From contig JBBRTW010000175.1 of the NCBI GenBank assembly GCA_038244055.1, forward strand, positions 1-13,138: 13,138 nucleotides of DNA, read 5' to 3'. The position numbers and the translations under genes were made by a program. The notes below the pieces were generated by a model that was not told where the DNA came from, searched no databases, and was given only the letters and a program-made list of their open reading frames with translations. Every line of letters starts with the position of its first letter. Position 1 is the stretch's first letter. Origin of the DNA: DASPKW01 sp038244055. GTDB lineage: Bacteria > Planctomycetota > Phycisphaerae > Tepidisphaerales > Tepidisphaeraceae. Below, piece by piece: positions 1-6,815 of the stretch.

Positions 1-477
1 CTTGACCCACAATTCGCAGCCGATCACGCCGAACGGCTTGGCGCGCCGGGTGGGGGTCGTCTCATCGACGATGCCCAGATAGGCGATCTGCGACATCGAG
101 CCGCGAAAGGCGATCTGCGGCCGGGTGACCGGGGGCGGGATCGGGGTGGGCTCAAAATCGCGCTGATTTAATCCCAGGTCCGCGCGCTGGGCCGGGGTGA
201 CCGTTGGGCAGGAATTGACGATGGCCACGTACTGCCTTGCCTTGGCCAGGGTCGCCGACTTGGAGGTATTTTTCGCGGCCACGCTGATGCTCGTCCTTGT
301 GGCCGGGTCATTCGCCGTCAACATCCGCGCGCTCAGGTCCTGCACCAGACCGTGGAAAACAGTTGCCTGTGATGCAATCAATCCGTATAATGTCGGTGCG
401 ATATTGATCTTCGCATCGAACACCTGGGCCCAGCTCAGGAAAGGCTGGTCGCCGGTGGGGGGTACTGTCGCCGCCAT
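1..477 (-). CDS. Hypothetical protein, N-terminal part (runs off left edge)
   Basis: This reading frame is open from an ATG at 477 down to base 1 without a stop, giving 159 residues; the C-terminus lies outside the window. A GAGGAG Shine-Dalgarno on the minus strand (complement of 484-489) sits 6 bases before the ATG and fixes the start. There is no signal peptide or membrane segment. The first 100 residues look helical and Ala/Thr-rich (SWAQVFDAKI, then LYGLIASQATVFHGLV, then AKNTSKSATLAKARQYVA). A proline-rich linker (PTPIPPPVTRPQ) follows, then a beta-like stretch ending FGVIGCELWV. I recall similar unnamed proteins in soil bacteria, with a helical N-terminal domain, a Pro-rich linker and a fibronectin-like part, but this cannot be tested here. 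Function unknown. Codon use fits the rest of the window, so a real gene is likely. Confidence 0.75.
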   Translation of the reverse strand, partial: MAATVPPTGDQPFLSWAQVFDAKINIAPTLYGLIASQATVFHGLVQDLSARMLTANDPATRTSISVAAKNTSKSATLAKARQYVAIVNSCPTVTPAQRADLGLNQRDFEPTPIPPPVTRPQIAFRGSMSQIAYLGIVDETTPTRRAKPFGVIGCELWVK

Positions 478-483
478 GATCGA

Positions 484-489
484 CTCCTC
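484..489 (-). promoter_or_regulatory. Shine-Dalgarno of the left-edge gene
   Basis: GAGGAG on the minus strand, 6 bases upstream of the ATG at 477. It decides the start over longer readings. A nested hairpin lies just upstream at 497-528, with outer arms GGGACC/GGTCCC and inner arms CCCGC/GCGGG, and would fall in the mRNA leader. Its role is unknown. Confidence 0.6.
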
Positions 490-574
490 GGGTTTGGGGA
501 CCACCCGCACCAGCGGGCCATAGGTCCCGGACATTCAATTCATCGGAGCGCGGCCGGAGCGCCTTAACTTGTGG

Positions 575-829
575 GGAGAATTTTTCTTTTTCACGGGGGA
601 ATTTTTTGGTTGCGCGGGGGAATTCTTCACGTTCGCAGTTGAATGCGCGGCGTTCGCAGGGGAATTTGTGGCGTTCTCAGTTGAATTCGCGGCGTCGGCG
701 GGGGAATGCGCGGCGCTCGCAGGGGAATGCACGGCGTTGGCGGGGGAGTTCTCCACGTTCGCAGGGAGATGCTTGGCGTTCGCGGGTGAGGTTTGCAAGC
801 TGTCAGAGATAGTTCTGACGTTCGCCGGG
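575..829. repeat. Degenerate tandem array, twelve units of 21 bp
   Basis: Units start at 575, 596, 617, 638, 659, 680, 701, 722, 743, 764, 785 and 806. The plus-strand consensus is close to GGGGAATTCGCGG followed by CGTTCGCA. Units 3 to 10 are the most alike; the first two and last two are diverged. There are no spacers, so this is not a CRISPR array. Because 21 is divisible by 3, the array stays open on both strands: plus reads as heptads like GEFAAFA, minus as heptads like NSPANAA. An open frame here is therefore not evidence of coding. It fills most of the 324 bp between the left-edge gene and the end of the orphan gene ending at 803, and overlaps that gene's last codons. Confidence 0.8.
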
Positions 830-1372
830 TGATGAAGAAGTAAAACGGCGGGGCAATCCGAGTAGGTCACTGATCGCCTTCCGCTCCTCCAGGTCATTGC
901 TGATTGCCGCGGCGGAACGGGGATGAACTGCGAACCATGGCCTGGACTTCGGCCACGATTTGGGCGGTGTCCAGTATGCGGAACTTCGCGCCTCATAAAC
1001 CACCCTCGCGAGCGGTTTAAGTACCTGCTCGTAGTGGCGAAGCAACCGAAGTTTCCGCAGAATCAGGCGCTCCGGATCTCCGAGCACGGGAATGCGCCAT
1101 TGATCGAAGGGAACCTGAAACCTCAGCCATGCTTCGATCAGCACCCGCTCGATATTGTATCCGTTGTCATCTGCTACCGAGAATAGATAGCGCTCATGAC
1201 TCCGTCCCCAAATCTGAAAGAACAGGCGGGGTTGGGCCTTTGACATATAGATCGCCAGCGAGCCGGCCGGAAATCGCTTGCGAGCCAATGGCTCGTAGCG
1301 GCCCGCGACGAACGTGAGTGCCACGTGCCGGTGGCCGAATAGGAATGGCGGCTTCCATGTTTTACAGGGCAT
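803..1372 (-). CDS. Hypothetical protein (orphan, 189 aa)
   Basis: I do not recognise this protein. It reads as a soluble, basic, aromatic-rich polypeptide with a well-balanced core, for example LFFQIWGRSHERYLF, VADDNGYNIERVLIEAWLRF and RLILRKLRLLRHYEQVL. No signal peptide, membrane segment or catalytic motif is visible. The ATG at 1372 has a weak purine-rich AAAGGG upstream. An internal ATG at 1246 (Met43) is an alternative start, where the protein-like composition becomes stronger. The last codons overlap the outermost units of the 21-bp array, so the C-terminus (SSSPGERQNYL) may have been remodelled by it. Third-position GC is lower than in the neighbouring genes, which may point to transfer or relaxed selection. 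The gene stands alone on the minus strand. Whether it is expressed is uncertain. Confidence 0.5.
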   Translation of the reverse strand: MPCKTWKPPFLFGHRHVALTFVAGRYEPLARKRFPAGSLAIYMSKAQPRLFFQIWGRSHERYLFSVADDNGYNIERVLIEAWLRFQVPFDQWRIPVLGDPERLILRKLRLLRHYEQVLKPLARVVYEARSSAYWTPPKSWPKSRPWFAVHPRSAAAISNDLEERKAISDLLGLPRRFTSSSPGERQNYL

Positions 1373-1461
1373 AGGGCAAGACCCTTTATTCTCCGGGACG
1401 GCGTACTTGAATCCTTCGATCCGCCAGCATCTTAATCACATGTTGGGTCCTGCTCCACCTT

Positions 1462-1558
1462 TGAGTTTAGCGCAAGAGCTGCCAACGGCATGGGCGTAGT
1501 TAAGCCATCATCCCCCTCGCGGCCCGCCTTGCCGGTGGCAGCGAACGCGCTAAACTCA
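1462..1558. repeat. 97-bp imperfect palindrome (MITE-like or structured RNA)
   Basis: The outer arms TGAGTTTAGCGC (1462-1473) and GCGCTAAACTCA (1547-1558) are perfect 12-bp complements. After a symmetric 4 x 4 internal loop come GCTGCCA (1478-1484) and TGGCAGC (1536-1542), then after one mismatch CGGCA (1486-1490) and TGCCG (1530-1534). The whole can fold into one long hairpin. Confidence 0.7.
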
Positions 1559-1604
1559 CCACCCCCGGCCGACCCGCGCCCTCCGGTGAAAAGCGGCCGC
1601 GCCA

Positions 1605-1711
1605 GGTGGCATGGGTCAGACTCTCAGGTCTGACCCGTGGAGGCCGTTGGTTTGCCGCGCTGCACCGCGATTCAAGGACACGGGTAAAGCTGTCGCCTTA
1701 CCCATGCCACC
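1605..1711. repeat. 107-bp element with 12-bp terminal inverted repeats
   Basis: GGTGGCATGGGT (1605-1616) is matched by its exact reverse complement ACCCATGCCACC (1700-1711). A perfect 9-bp stem-loop, GGGTCAGAC / loop TCTCAG / GTCTGACCC (1613-1636), lies nested at the left end and overlaps the left arm. The size and layout suggest a miniature non-autonomous or REP-like element. No transposase is present and no target-site duplication is obvious. Confidence 0.65.
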
Positions 1712-1715
1712 CAAA

Positions 1716-1747
1716 TCTCATTGTCTGATTGTCTCATTGTCTGATTG
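1716..1747. repeat. 16-bp tandem duplication
   Basis: TCTCATTGTCTGATTG occurs twice in direct succession (1716-1731 and 1732-1747), and each unit is itself built from two related 8-mers. It lies directly after the 107-bp element. Confidence 0.85.
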
Positions 1748-1772
1748 TCTTCCTCCCCGTTCCGCGCCGCCA

Positions 1773-1800
1773 GCACGGACGGGACGCCCGTGTCACGGGG
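1773..1800 (-). repeat. REP-like palindrome, copy 1 (inverted partner of 5273-5300)
   Basis: Read on the minus strand this 28-bp sequence begins CCCCGTGACACGGGCGT and matches 5273-5300 at 26 of 28 positions. The two copies lie in opposite orientation on either side of the DUF1549/DUF1553 gene. The core is a GC-rich palindrome of the type CACGGGCG/CGCCCGTG. Confidence 0.75.
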
Positions 1801-1866
1801 AAACATTCCCCATTTCCCATTGAACACTTGCCCCCCCGCCGCGATATGATGAGTGGACAGATCAAC

Positions 1867-1870
1867 GGAG
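1867..1870 (+). promoter_or_regulatory. Shine-Dalgarno deciding the start at 1880
   Basis: GGAG ends 9 bases before ATG 1880. It supports that start over the in-frame GTG at 1853, which would put charged residues ahead of the signal peptide. Confidence 0.6.
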
Positions 1871-1879
1871 TTTTTTCGC

Positions 1880-4800
1880 ATGACCGCGCGCCTAATCCCC
1901 ACATACCTGCTGCTTTGTCTTCTCTGCGCCTCCCGCGTCTCGGCGGTGAATCCTCCTTCCGCCCCGGCAAATCCTCCCCTGCCCGGTGGCAACGCCCCCC
2001 TCCCGGAAAAGATCGACTTCAACCGCGATATCCGGCCGATCCTTTCCGACAACTGCTTCTTCTGCCACGGCCCGGACAAGAACAAGCGCAAGGCCGAACT
2101 GCGCCTGGATACCAAAGCCGGCCTGTTCACCCCCATCGGCGAGGACGGCAAGAAGCACGCGCCGGTGATTCCCTTGAATGCCGAGGGCTCGGAGTTGTTC
2201 AAACGCATTGTGACCGAGGATGATTCCGAGCGCATGCCCGACCCCAAATCCGGCAAGCACCTCTCCGCGCGGGAGATCGCGCTGATCAAGCAGTGGATCG
2301 GGCAAGGGGCGGCCTGGAAGGGGCATTGGGCGTATGAGATACCGAAGGATGAGAAGGTAGAAGGTAGACGCGAGAAGCGAGAAGGGCCATCGTCCGTTGT
2401 CAGTGGTCCGTTGTCAGTTGCAGAGGGCAATCAGCAACGGACAACTGACAACGGACAACGGACGACGGACAAAGGACAACCGGCCGTCACAAGCCGGATC
2501 GATGCCTACCTCCTCGACCGTCTCGCCCCGCTCCAACTGGCGTTTTCGAAAGAAGCCGACCGCCCGACGCTAATCCGCCGGATTTCCTTCGACCTGATCG
2601 GGCTGCCGCCGACGCCGGCCGAGGTGGATGCGTTTGTGAACGATTCATCGCCGAAGGCTTACGAAAATCTCGTCGAGCGCCTGCTGGCCAATCCGCATTT
2701 TGGCGAACGCATGGCCACGCATTGGCTGGACCTGGTGCGCTTCGCGGATACGATCGGCTACCACTCCGACACACCGCGCGATATCAGCCCCTATCGCGAC
2801 TGGGTGATTCATGCGTACAACGCGAATCTTCCCTTCGATCAGTTCACGCGCGATCAGCTTGCGGGGGATTTGATCCCTAATCCGACCACCGATCAGAAAG
2901 TCGCCTCGGCCTACAATCGCCTCCTGCAGACGACCGAGGAAGGCGGGGCCCAGCCCAAGGAATACGCCGCCAAATACCTGTCCGACCGCGTCCGCAATTT
3001 TTCGTCGGTCTGGCTGGCCGGGACGATGGGATGCTGCGAATGCCACGATCACAAGTTCGATCCCTTCACGACCAAGGATTTTTATTCGCTGGAGGCGTTT
3101 TTCGCGGATGTCAAGGAGGCCGCCGTCGGCAAGCGCGAGCCGGGGGTTCCGATTCCCGATGAAAAGCAGGCGAAGGAACTGGCGAAGCTGGAGGAGCTGA
3201 TCGCGCAGGCCAGGAAGAAGCTGGAAACGGCCGCGCCCGAGCTGGCCGAGGCGCAGAAGAAATGGGAGATGAGCCAGAGCGGGCGCAAGGCGATCGCCTG
3301 GAGCGTGCTAATACCGGAGACCGCGAAATCGGAGGGTGGGGCAACATTGAAGATCGAGAAGGATCATTCCATCCTCGCCTCGGGAAAATCCCCGGAAACC
3401 GATACCTACACGATCACGGCGACGATGAATCCGCGGAATCTCACGGGCTTGAAGCTGGAGGTGTTGACGGACAAGACACTGCCGCAGAAAGGACCGGGGC
3501 GTGCGGGGAATGGGAACTTCGTGCTGACGGAGATCGAAGTGGCCATCGCCAATCCGCAATCCGCAATCCGCAATCCGCAATTCTCCAGTGCTTCGGCCAC
3601 CTACGAGCAGGTCGGTGCGGTGACGGGCAATCCCTACGGCAAGTGGACCGCATCGGCCGCGATCGATCGCGATGCCAAAGGCGCGAATTGGGGCTGGGCC
3701 ATCATGGAGCAGGTCGGCAAGGAAAATCACGCGGTCTTCGAGATCGATGCGCCGTCGGCGAATGGCAAAAACGATGGGCCAAAATCGCCGGGCGGAGCGC
3801 CCAGCGCAGTCGGAGCGACGCCCCCGGCCGGCCCGGCCACCGAAAAAGGGAAGCTCGCCCTGACAATCACGCTCAAGCAGAATCACGGCAGCAAGCACAC
3901 GCTCGGCCGCTTCCGCCTTTCAGTCACCGATGCGCCTCGGCCGGTGGGCATCGATTCGGATTTGCCGAAGGATGTTCTGGCCGCATTGAATATCCCTATC
4001 GCGAAGCGCACTGGCGCACAGAGTGAAACGATCGCCGCGCACTTCCGCTCGATCACCCCCCTGCTGGCCGGGCAGCGTGCCGAGATTGCCAAGCTCGACA
4101 AGCAGAAGGCCGATTTACTGGCGGCCGTCCGCAAGTGCCTCATCACCGTCGCGCAGGCTCCGGCGACGGTGCGCATCCTCAAGCGCGGCAACTGGCAGGA
4201 TGACTCAGGCGAGATCGTCACGCCGGCGGTCCCCCGGTTCCTCCCGCAAATCACTCTTCAATCCACAATCCCCAATCCGCAATCCCCAATCGCGCCGCAA
4301 CGCGCAACCCGCCTCGACCTCGCCAACTGGCTGGTCTCGCCCGAAAATCCCCTGACGGCCCGCGTCGTCGTCAACCGTCTCTGGAAGCTCTATTTCGGAA
4401 CGGGAATTTCCAAATCGCTCGAGGATTTCGGCTCGCAGGGCGAGTGGCCGACGCATCCGGAACTGCTGGATTATCTGGCCGTTGAATTCGTCAGAAGCGG
4501 CTGGGATGTCAAGCACATGATCCGCCTGATGGTCAGCAGCCAGGCGTATCGGCAATCGTCGTTCGCCTCCAGACAGCTCAAGGAGGTTGATCCCTTCAAC
4601 CGGCTGCTCGCCCGCCAGGCGCGGTTCCGGCTGGATGCGGAGTTCGTGCGCGATAACGCCCTCTCCATCGCGGGACTGCTGAATCCCAGCATCGGCGGCG
4701 ATTCAATTAAACCATATCAACCCGATGGCTATTGGGATTTCCTGAACTTCCCCAGGCGCACGTACATGGCCGATCACAACGCCAACCAGTACCGCCGCGG

Positions 4801-5248
4801 GCTGTATACATGGTGGCAGAGGGCCTTCCCACATACCTCGCTGACCAATTTCGACGCCCCCAGCCGCGAGGAATGCACCTGCGAGCGCACGCGCTCCAAT
4901 ACGCCGCAGCAGGCGCTGACCTTGCTGAATGACCCCACCTATGTCGAAGCCGCCCGCGTTTTCGCCCAGCGGATTCTCACCGAGGGCGGCACGACGACTC
5001 CGGATCGGCTGAACTGGGCCTATCGAACGGCACTCCAGCGATCGCCTCACCCGGAGGAAGTCGATGCCCTGAGCGCGCTCTATACCAAGCATCAGGCGGA
5101 ATTCGCCCAGGATGGCAAATCGGCCGAGGCGCTCCTGGCCATCGGCGACAGCCCGAAAGCCAAAGATCTCCCTACCGCCGATCTGGCGGCCATGACGAAC
5201 GTAGCGCGGGCGATTTTGAATTTGCACGAGGTCATCACCCGCAACTAA
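1880..5248 (+). CDS. PSC1/DUF1549/DUF1553 cytochrome-type surface protein
   Basis: Large exported protein of 1122 residues, usual for the long form of the family. Order: Sec signal peptide (MTARLIPTYLLLCLLCASRVSA); planctomycete cytochrome c (PSC1) domain about 50-110 with haem-binding CFFCH at 59-63; DUF1549 about 205-412 with a second CxxCH, CCECH, at 385-389; a charged coiled-coil about 427-460; an insert about 470-690 resembling a beta-sandwich carbohydrate-binding module; DUF1553 about 810-1090, including RVVVNRLWKLYFG and the family's NTPQQALTLLNDP. The biochemical role is unproven; roles in redox chemistry or in breakdown of complex polysaccharides have been proposed for the family. 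Start chosen at ATG 1880 with GGAG upstream; GTG 1853 would extend it by nine residues. Residues about 171-200, 557-569 and 792-805 are encoded by repeat DNA. The DUF1501 gene 83 bp downstream is the usual partner. Confidence 0.92.
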   Translation: MTARLIPTYLLLCLLCASRVSAVNPPSAPANPPLPGGNAPLPEKIDFNRDIRPILSDNCFFCHGPDKNKRKAELRLDTKAGLFTPIGEDGKKHAPVIPLNAEGSELFKRIVTEDDSERMPDPKSGKHLSAREIALIKQWIGQGAAWKGHWAYEIPKDEKVEGRREKREGPSSVVSGPLSVAEGNQQRTTDNGQRTTDKGQPAVTSRIDAYLLDRLAPLQLAFSKEADRPTLIRRISFDLIGLPPTPAEVDAFVNDSSPKAYENLVERLLANPHFGERMATHWLDLVRFADTIGYHSDTPRDISPYRDWVIHAYNANLPFDQFTRDQLAGDLIPNPTTDQKVASAYNRLLQTTEEGGAQPKEYAAKYLSDRVRNFSSVWLAGTMGCCECHDHKFDPFTTKDFYSLEAFFADVKEAAVGKREPGVPIPDEKQAKELAKLEELIAQARKKLETAAPELAEAQKKWEMSQSGRKAIAWSVLIPETAKSEGGATLKIEKDHSILASGKSPETDTYTITATMNPRNLTGLKLEVLTDKTLPQKGPGRAGNGNFVLTEIEVAIANPQSAIRNPQFSSASATYEQVGAVTGNPYGKWTASAAIDRDAKGANWGWAIMEQVGKENHAVFEIDAPSANGKNDGPKSPGGAPSAVGATPPAGPATEKGKLALTITLKQNHGSKHTLGRFRLSVTDAPRPVGIDSDLPKDVLAALNIPIAKRTGAQSETIAAHFRSITPLLAGQRAEIAKLDKQKADLLAAVRKCLITVAQAPATVRILKRGNWQDDSGEIVTPAVPRFLPQITLQSTIPNPQSPIAPQRATRLDLANWLVSPENPLTARVVVNRLWKLYFGTGISKSLEDFGSQGEWPTHPELLDYLAVEFVRSGWDVKHMIRLMVSSQAYRQSSFASRQLKEVDPFNRLLARQARFRLDAEFVRDNALSIAGLLNPSIGGDSIKPYQPDGYWDFLNFPRRTYMADHNANQYRRGLYTWWQRAFPHTSLTNFDAPSREECTCERTRSNTPQQALTLLNDPTYVEAARVFAQRILTEGGTTTPDRLNWAYRTALQRSPHPEEVDALSALYTKHQAEFAQDGKSAEALLAIGDSPKAKDLPTADLAAMTNVARAILNLHEVITRN
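2391..2480. repeat. Palindromic repeat cluster inside the coding sequence
   Basis: The word CGTTGTCAGT and its complement recur. Perfect 15-bp arms pair 2406-2420 with 2442-2456, leaving a 21-nt loop. It is translated in-frame as low-complexity VVSGPLSV...RTTDNGQRTTDKGQ between the PSC1 and DUF1549 domains, where a linker can tolerate it. Confidence 0.8.
3551..3582. repeat. Four copies of the 7-mer AATCCGC inside the coding sequence
   Basis: AATCCGC is repeated four times exactly (3551-3578), followed by a partial AATT. It is translated as NPQSAIRNPQ within the insert domain. A related set lies at 4260-4290 in the same gene. Confidence 0.9.
4260..4290. repeat. Second AATCCNC heptamer array inside the same gene
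   Basis: AATCCAC, AATCCCC, AATCCGC, AATCCCC and a partial AAT follow one another from 4260. It is translated as low-complexity STIPNPQSPIAPQ just before the DUF1553 domain. Confidence 0.85.
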
Positions 5249-5272
5249 CCCATCACGCAACCCGCAACGGCT

Positions 5273-5300
5273 CCCCGTGACACGGGCGTTCCGCCCGTGC
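5273..5300 (+). repeat. REP-like palindrome, copy 2
   Basis: CACGGGCG (5281-5288), loop TTC, CGCCCGTG (5292-5299): a perfect 8-bp stem 32 bp after the DUF1553 stop codon. It matches 1773-1800 inverted at 26 of 28 positions. No T-run follows, so it is more likely a REP element than a terminator. Confidence 0.75.
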
Positions 5301-5331
5301 AAACGACATCCGAAAACCAACAAACCATCTC

Positions 5332-6783
5332 ATGCTCAACTCAACCCATTTCCAAAACCTCACCCGCCGCGCCTTCCTCAACCGCTCCACCTACGGCATC
5401 GGCTCCGCCGCCCTCGCCACACTTCTCGCGCGCTCCGGCCGCGCCGCCCCTCCCGATTCATCCTTCATCCCTCATCCTTCATCCTTTCCGCTTCCTCCTT
5501 CATCTTTCCGCTCCATCGCCCCCCGCGCCAAGCGCGTCATCCATCTCTGCCAGGCCGGCGGACCGTCCCATCTCGAAACCTTCGACCACAAACCCAAATT
5601 GGCCGAGCTCACCGGCCAGCCCATGCCCGAATCGCTCACCAAGGGCCAGCCCATCGCCCAGCTCCAGGGAAATGCCGCGCTCAAGTGCCTCGGCCCGCAG
5701 TGGCAATTCAAAAAGTTCGGCCAGTCCGGCCAGGAAATCTGCGAGCTCTTCCCGCATATCGGCGCGGTCGCCGATGACATCTGCATCATCCGCTCGATGC
5801 ACACCGAGGCGATCAACCACGACCCCGCCCATACCTTCATGAACACCGGCACCACCATCTCCGGCCGGCCTTCGATGGGCTCGTGGTGCTGGTATGGGCT
5901 GGGCGCGGAAACGGAAAACCTCCCCGGGTATGTGGTGCTGGTTTCCACGGGCAAGGCCGGGCAGCAGCAGCCCATCGCCTCGCGGCAGTGGTCGGCCGGC
6001 TTTTTGCCGTCCAAGTACCAGGGCATCCGCCTGAATTCCAAGGGGGATGCGGTCTATTACATCAATTCCCCGGCCGGCGTTTCCCGAGATCAGCAGCGGG
6101 ATATTCTCGATGCCGTGAACAAAGTAAATAGCATCAATTTCGACTCTTCGGAAGATCCCGAGATCACCACCCGCATCGCGCAGTACGAAATGGCCTTCAA
6201 AATGCAGGCCTCGGTGCCGGGGCTGATGGATGTCAGCGGCGAGCCGAAGAATGTGCTCGATCTGTATGGCGCTAAGCCGGGCGATGGCTCCTTCGCCTCC
6301 AACTGCCTGCTGGCCCGGCGGCTGGCGGAGCATGGCGTGCGCTTCATCCAGCTCTATCATCGCGACTGGGATCATCACGGCGATGTGAAGGGAAACATCA
6401 AGACCATCGCCCCCGAAGTCGATCAGGCCACGGCCGCGCTGATCTCCGACCTGAAAATCCGCGGCATGCTCGATGAGACGCTCATTATCTGGGGCGGCGA
6501 GTTCGGGCGAACGCCCATGGCCCAGGGCAACGGCCGCGATCATCACATGAAAGCCTTCTCGGTCTTCATGGCCGGCGGCGGCATCAAAGGCGGCATCACC
6601 TACGGCGAGACCGATGACCTTGGCTACAACGCGGTGGTCAACCCGGTGCCGGTTCACGATCTGCACGCAACCATGCTCCATCTGCTGGGCGTGGATCACA
6701 AGCGGCTGACGTACAAGTTCCAGGGGCGCGATTTCCGGCTGACGGATGTATCAGGGGTGGTGGTGAAGGATATTCTGGCCTAA
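5332..6783 (+). CDS. DUF1501 family protein, Tat-exported
   Basis: A 483-residue protein of the DUF1501 family, which is related to the sulfatase/alkaline phosphatase superfamily. The N-terminus carries a twin-arginine signal (TRRAFLNRSTYGIGSAALATL, Arg12-Arg13), so a folded protein is probably exported by Tat. Family motifs visible are HLCQAGGPSHLETFDHKP (71-88), HRDWDHHG (343-350), GGEFGRTP (388-395) and DHHMK (403-407); the His and Asp residues are candidate metal ligands by analogy with the superfamily. The substrate is unknown. The start is the first ATG 83 bp after the DUF1549/DUF1553 gene; no Shine-Dalgarno is visible, which is common in this group. Residues about 43-61 are encoded by a TTCATCC-type repeat between the signal and the mature domain. 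The pairing with DUF1549/DUF1553 suggests a shared function. Confidence 0.93.
   Translation: MLNSTHFQNLTRRAFLNRSTYGIGSAALATLLARSGRAAPPDSSFIPHPSSFPLPPSSFRSIAPRAKRVIHLCQAGGPSHLETFDHKPKLAELTGQPMPESLTKGQPIAQLQGNAALKCLGPQWQFKKFGQSGQEICELFPHIGAVADDICIIRSMHTEAINHDPAHTFMNTGTTISGRPSMGSWCWYGLGAETENLPGYVVLVSTGKAGQQQPIASRQWSAGFLPSKYQGIRLNSKGDAVYYINSPAGVSRDQQRDILDAVNKVNSINFDSSEDPEITTRIAQYEMAFKMQASVPGLMDVSGEPKNVLDLYGAKPGDGSFASNCLLARRLAEHGVRFIQLYHRDWDHHGDVKGNIKTIAPEVDQATAALISDLKIRGMLDETLIIWGGEFGRTPMAQGNGRDHHMKAFSVFMAGGGIKGGITYGETDDLGYNAVVNPVPVHDLHATMLHLLGVDHKRLTYKFQGRDFRLTDVSGVVVKDILA
5455..5512. repeat. TTCATCC-type degenerate repeat inside the DUF1501 gene
   Basis: Imperfect repeats of TTCATCC, CTCATCC and related words, translated as SSFIPHPSSFPLPPSSF. 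It lies just after the Tat signal, where a linker is expected, so the insertion is probably harmless. Confidence 0.8.
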
Positions 6784-6815
6784 CCATAGGGGGGAGGATC
6801 GCCGATAATTAAGAG

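Larger units (their letters stand above)
1373..1879. other. Gene-free interval packed with palindromes and repeats
   Basis: I see no convincing gene in these about 500 bases; short open frames here lack protein-like composition. The interval separates a minus-strand gene from a plus-strand gene, so it should hold divergent promoters, but no clear -35/-10 pair was found. It contains, in order, a 97-bp imperfect palindrome, a 107-bp element with terminal inverted repeats, a 16-bp tandem duplication and a REP-like sequence, each listed separately. Confidence 0.7.

Noticed and set aside
575..829. The 21-bp array as a CRISPR
   Set aside because: Units abut without spacers and are degenerate; no cas gene is nearby.
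535..996. A minus-strand open frame of 153 residues with SPANA heptads
   Set aside because: Its second half is the 21-bp array, which is open by periodicity, and its first half is an alternative frame of the orphan gene at 803-1372.
1314..1499. Short plus-strand open frame
   Set aside because: It overlaps the orphan gene and part of the palindrome, has no ribosome site and no protein-like pattern.
1853..1879. GTG start for the DUF1549/DUF1553 gene
   Set aside because: It adds a charged stretch ahead of the signal peptide; ATG 1880 has a well-placed GGAG.
5500..6699. Minus-strand open frame of 399 residues
   Set aside because: It lies wholly opposite the conserved DUF1501 gene; long antisense frames are common in high-GC DNA.
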